This document shows, in pieces, positions 42,402 to 42,743 of a stretch of DNA of 42,743 nucleotides; position 1 is the stretch's first letter, and the number at the start of each line of letters is the position of its first letter. Under the pieces are notes generated by a model. It searched no databases, was not told the origin of the DNA, and saw only the letters and a list, made by a program, of their open reading frames with translations. Position numbers and translations under genes: made by a program. Source of the stretch: Gemmatimonadaceae bacterium (GTDB taxonomy: Bacteria > Latescibacterota > UBA2968 > UBA8231); the NCBI GenBank assembly GCA_002726335.1, contig PBSR01000210.1, positions 1-42,743 of the forward strand, in the 5' to 3' direction.

Positions 42402-42641
42402 ATGCCTAAACTCGACATAAGCTCCCTTCGGCAGATGATGACTCGGCGCAACCTGCTCTTCAAACACCAGCTGACAAACCTCATCGGCATCAGCTATGAA
42501 CGCCTGACACAGATCATCGCCGATGGTGATGTTGAAGTGGACGAGGACACGGTCCACCGACTCTGCACCGGTCTGGAGTGTGAACGTGGCGACATCATCA
42601 AAACGCCCCCGCCGGCGGGTGCCGACAGGGGCGTGGTCTAG
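42402..42641 (+). CDS. Small Cro/CI-type helix-turn-helix regulator
   Basis: 79 residues from the ATG at 42402 with GGAG just upstream; a GTG at 42390 would add four residues. The sequence ISSLRQMMTRRNLLFKHQLT, IGISYERLTQIIADGDVEVD and TVHRLCTGLECERGDII is the five-helix XRE/HTH_26 domain typical of stand-alone regulators. It probably controls the receptor-amidohydrolase transcript it ends. Its 3' end contains ACGCCCC/GGGGCGT (42604-42610, 42629-42635), a 7-bp stem that may serve as terminator. Confidence 0.85.
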   Translation: MPKLDISSLRQMMTRRNLLFKHQLTNLIGISYERLTQIIADGDVEVDEDTVHRLCTGLECERGDIIKTPPPAGADRGVV

Positions 42642-42679
42642 CGGATATCCGCCTCTAGTGCTCTGTTAAGAATTGAAGG

Positions 42680-42736
42680 TTGTACTTTTTCGTAAGTCGT
42701 GGTACCATGGTGACATATGGTGATTTCTTCAGGAGG
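42680..42736 (+). promoter_or_regulatory. Promoter and Shine-Dalgarno for a gene beyond the right edge
   Basis: TTGTAC (42680-42685) and TACCAT (42703-42708) are separated by 17 bp, a good sigma-70 spacing. AGGAGG at 42731-42736 lies 7 bases before the window end, where a start codon would fall. The segment is AT-richer than its surroundings and contains a direct repeat, ATGGTGA-CAT-ATGGTGA. Confidence 0.55.
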
Positions 42737-42743
42737 TTGCCAC

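Overview
The window is GC-rich, densely coded bacterial DNA with short intergenic gaps, GTG/TTG starts, many 4-bp start/stop overlaps and no visible rRNA, tRNA, phage, IS or CRISPR. Sulfatases, a TonB-dependent receptor, a phytanoyl-CoA dioxygenase, a Gfo/Idh/MocA oxidoreductase, a GH5 glycosidase, several TIM-barrel and FAH enzymes and many one-off regulators suggest an uncultured, probably aquatic or host-associated heterotroph that degrades organic matter. The mix is reminiscent of Latescibacterota/Poribacteria-type lineages, but that placement is only an impression. No locus here fixes the taxonomy.

Layout. 1-5.5 kb: a CASTOR/POLLUX-like channel (cut by the left edge), a methyltransferase gene with an in-frame amber codon, a sugar-isomerase-like TIM barrel, and a DHA2 transporter coupled to a stand-alone PEP/pyruvate-binding domain. 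5.5-8.35 kb: a HIT-protein pseudogene, a broken recQ, and a Phd/PIN toxin-antitoxin pair coupled to recQ behind a perfect 11-bp inverted-repeat operator. 8.4-14.1 kb: cupin, secreted GH5, two ABC-2 permeases without an ATPase, and a Trm11-like methyltransferase. 14.1-15.0 kb: an ECF sigma factor fused to a domain resembling the FlhA/FHIPEP cytoplasmic region. 15-20.9 kb: a probable sulfated-compound locus (TauE/SafE permease, FGly sulfatase, HpcH/HpaI aldolase, sulfatase-fold hydrolase) with a divergent LysR regulator. 21.1-24.8 kb: a bifunctional-nuclease fusion, a GFA protein and a membrane glycosyltransferase with TPRs. 24.8-28.7 kb: purC with a duplicated 5' end, then an APH-fold kinase, a HAD phosphatase and an Ldh_2 dehydrogenase in tight array. 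28.7-32.9 kb: oxidoreductase, FAH hydrolase, metallo-beta-lactamase-fold lipase-like protein and rlmA. 33-37 kb: an epimerase fusion, an ABC-F ATPase and a PhyH oxygenase. 37-39.2 kb: an ECF sigma factor, a STAS protein, a structured intergenic segment and a wrecked sigma-54 activator. 39.2-42.7 kb: a structured leader, TonB receptor, amidohydrolase and small HTH protein, then a promoter and Shine-Dalgarno for a gene beyond the right edge.

Three points stand out. First, the sigma-FHIPEP fusion is a domain architecture I do not know from the literature. Second, one ~80-residue N-terminal module (signature PNLEQLRKQAKDL ... DAQLVIAREHGFxSW) heads three unrelated proteins: a bifunctional nuclease, an NAD-dependent epimerase and a sigma-54 activator. 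Third, there is unusual local gene damage: three genes (HIT, recQ, sigma-54 activator) have lost internal segments of roughly 20-80 codons, one has a single amber codon, and an EamA-like tail survives as a fragment. Either this genome is eroding or the assembly carries deletion chimeras. Raw reads would separate the two.
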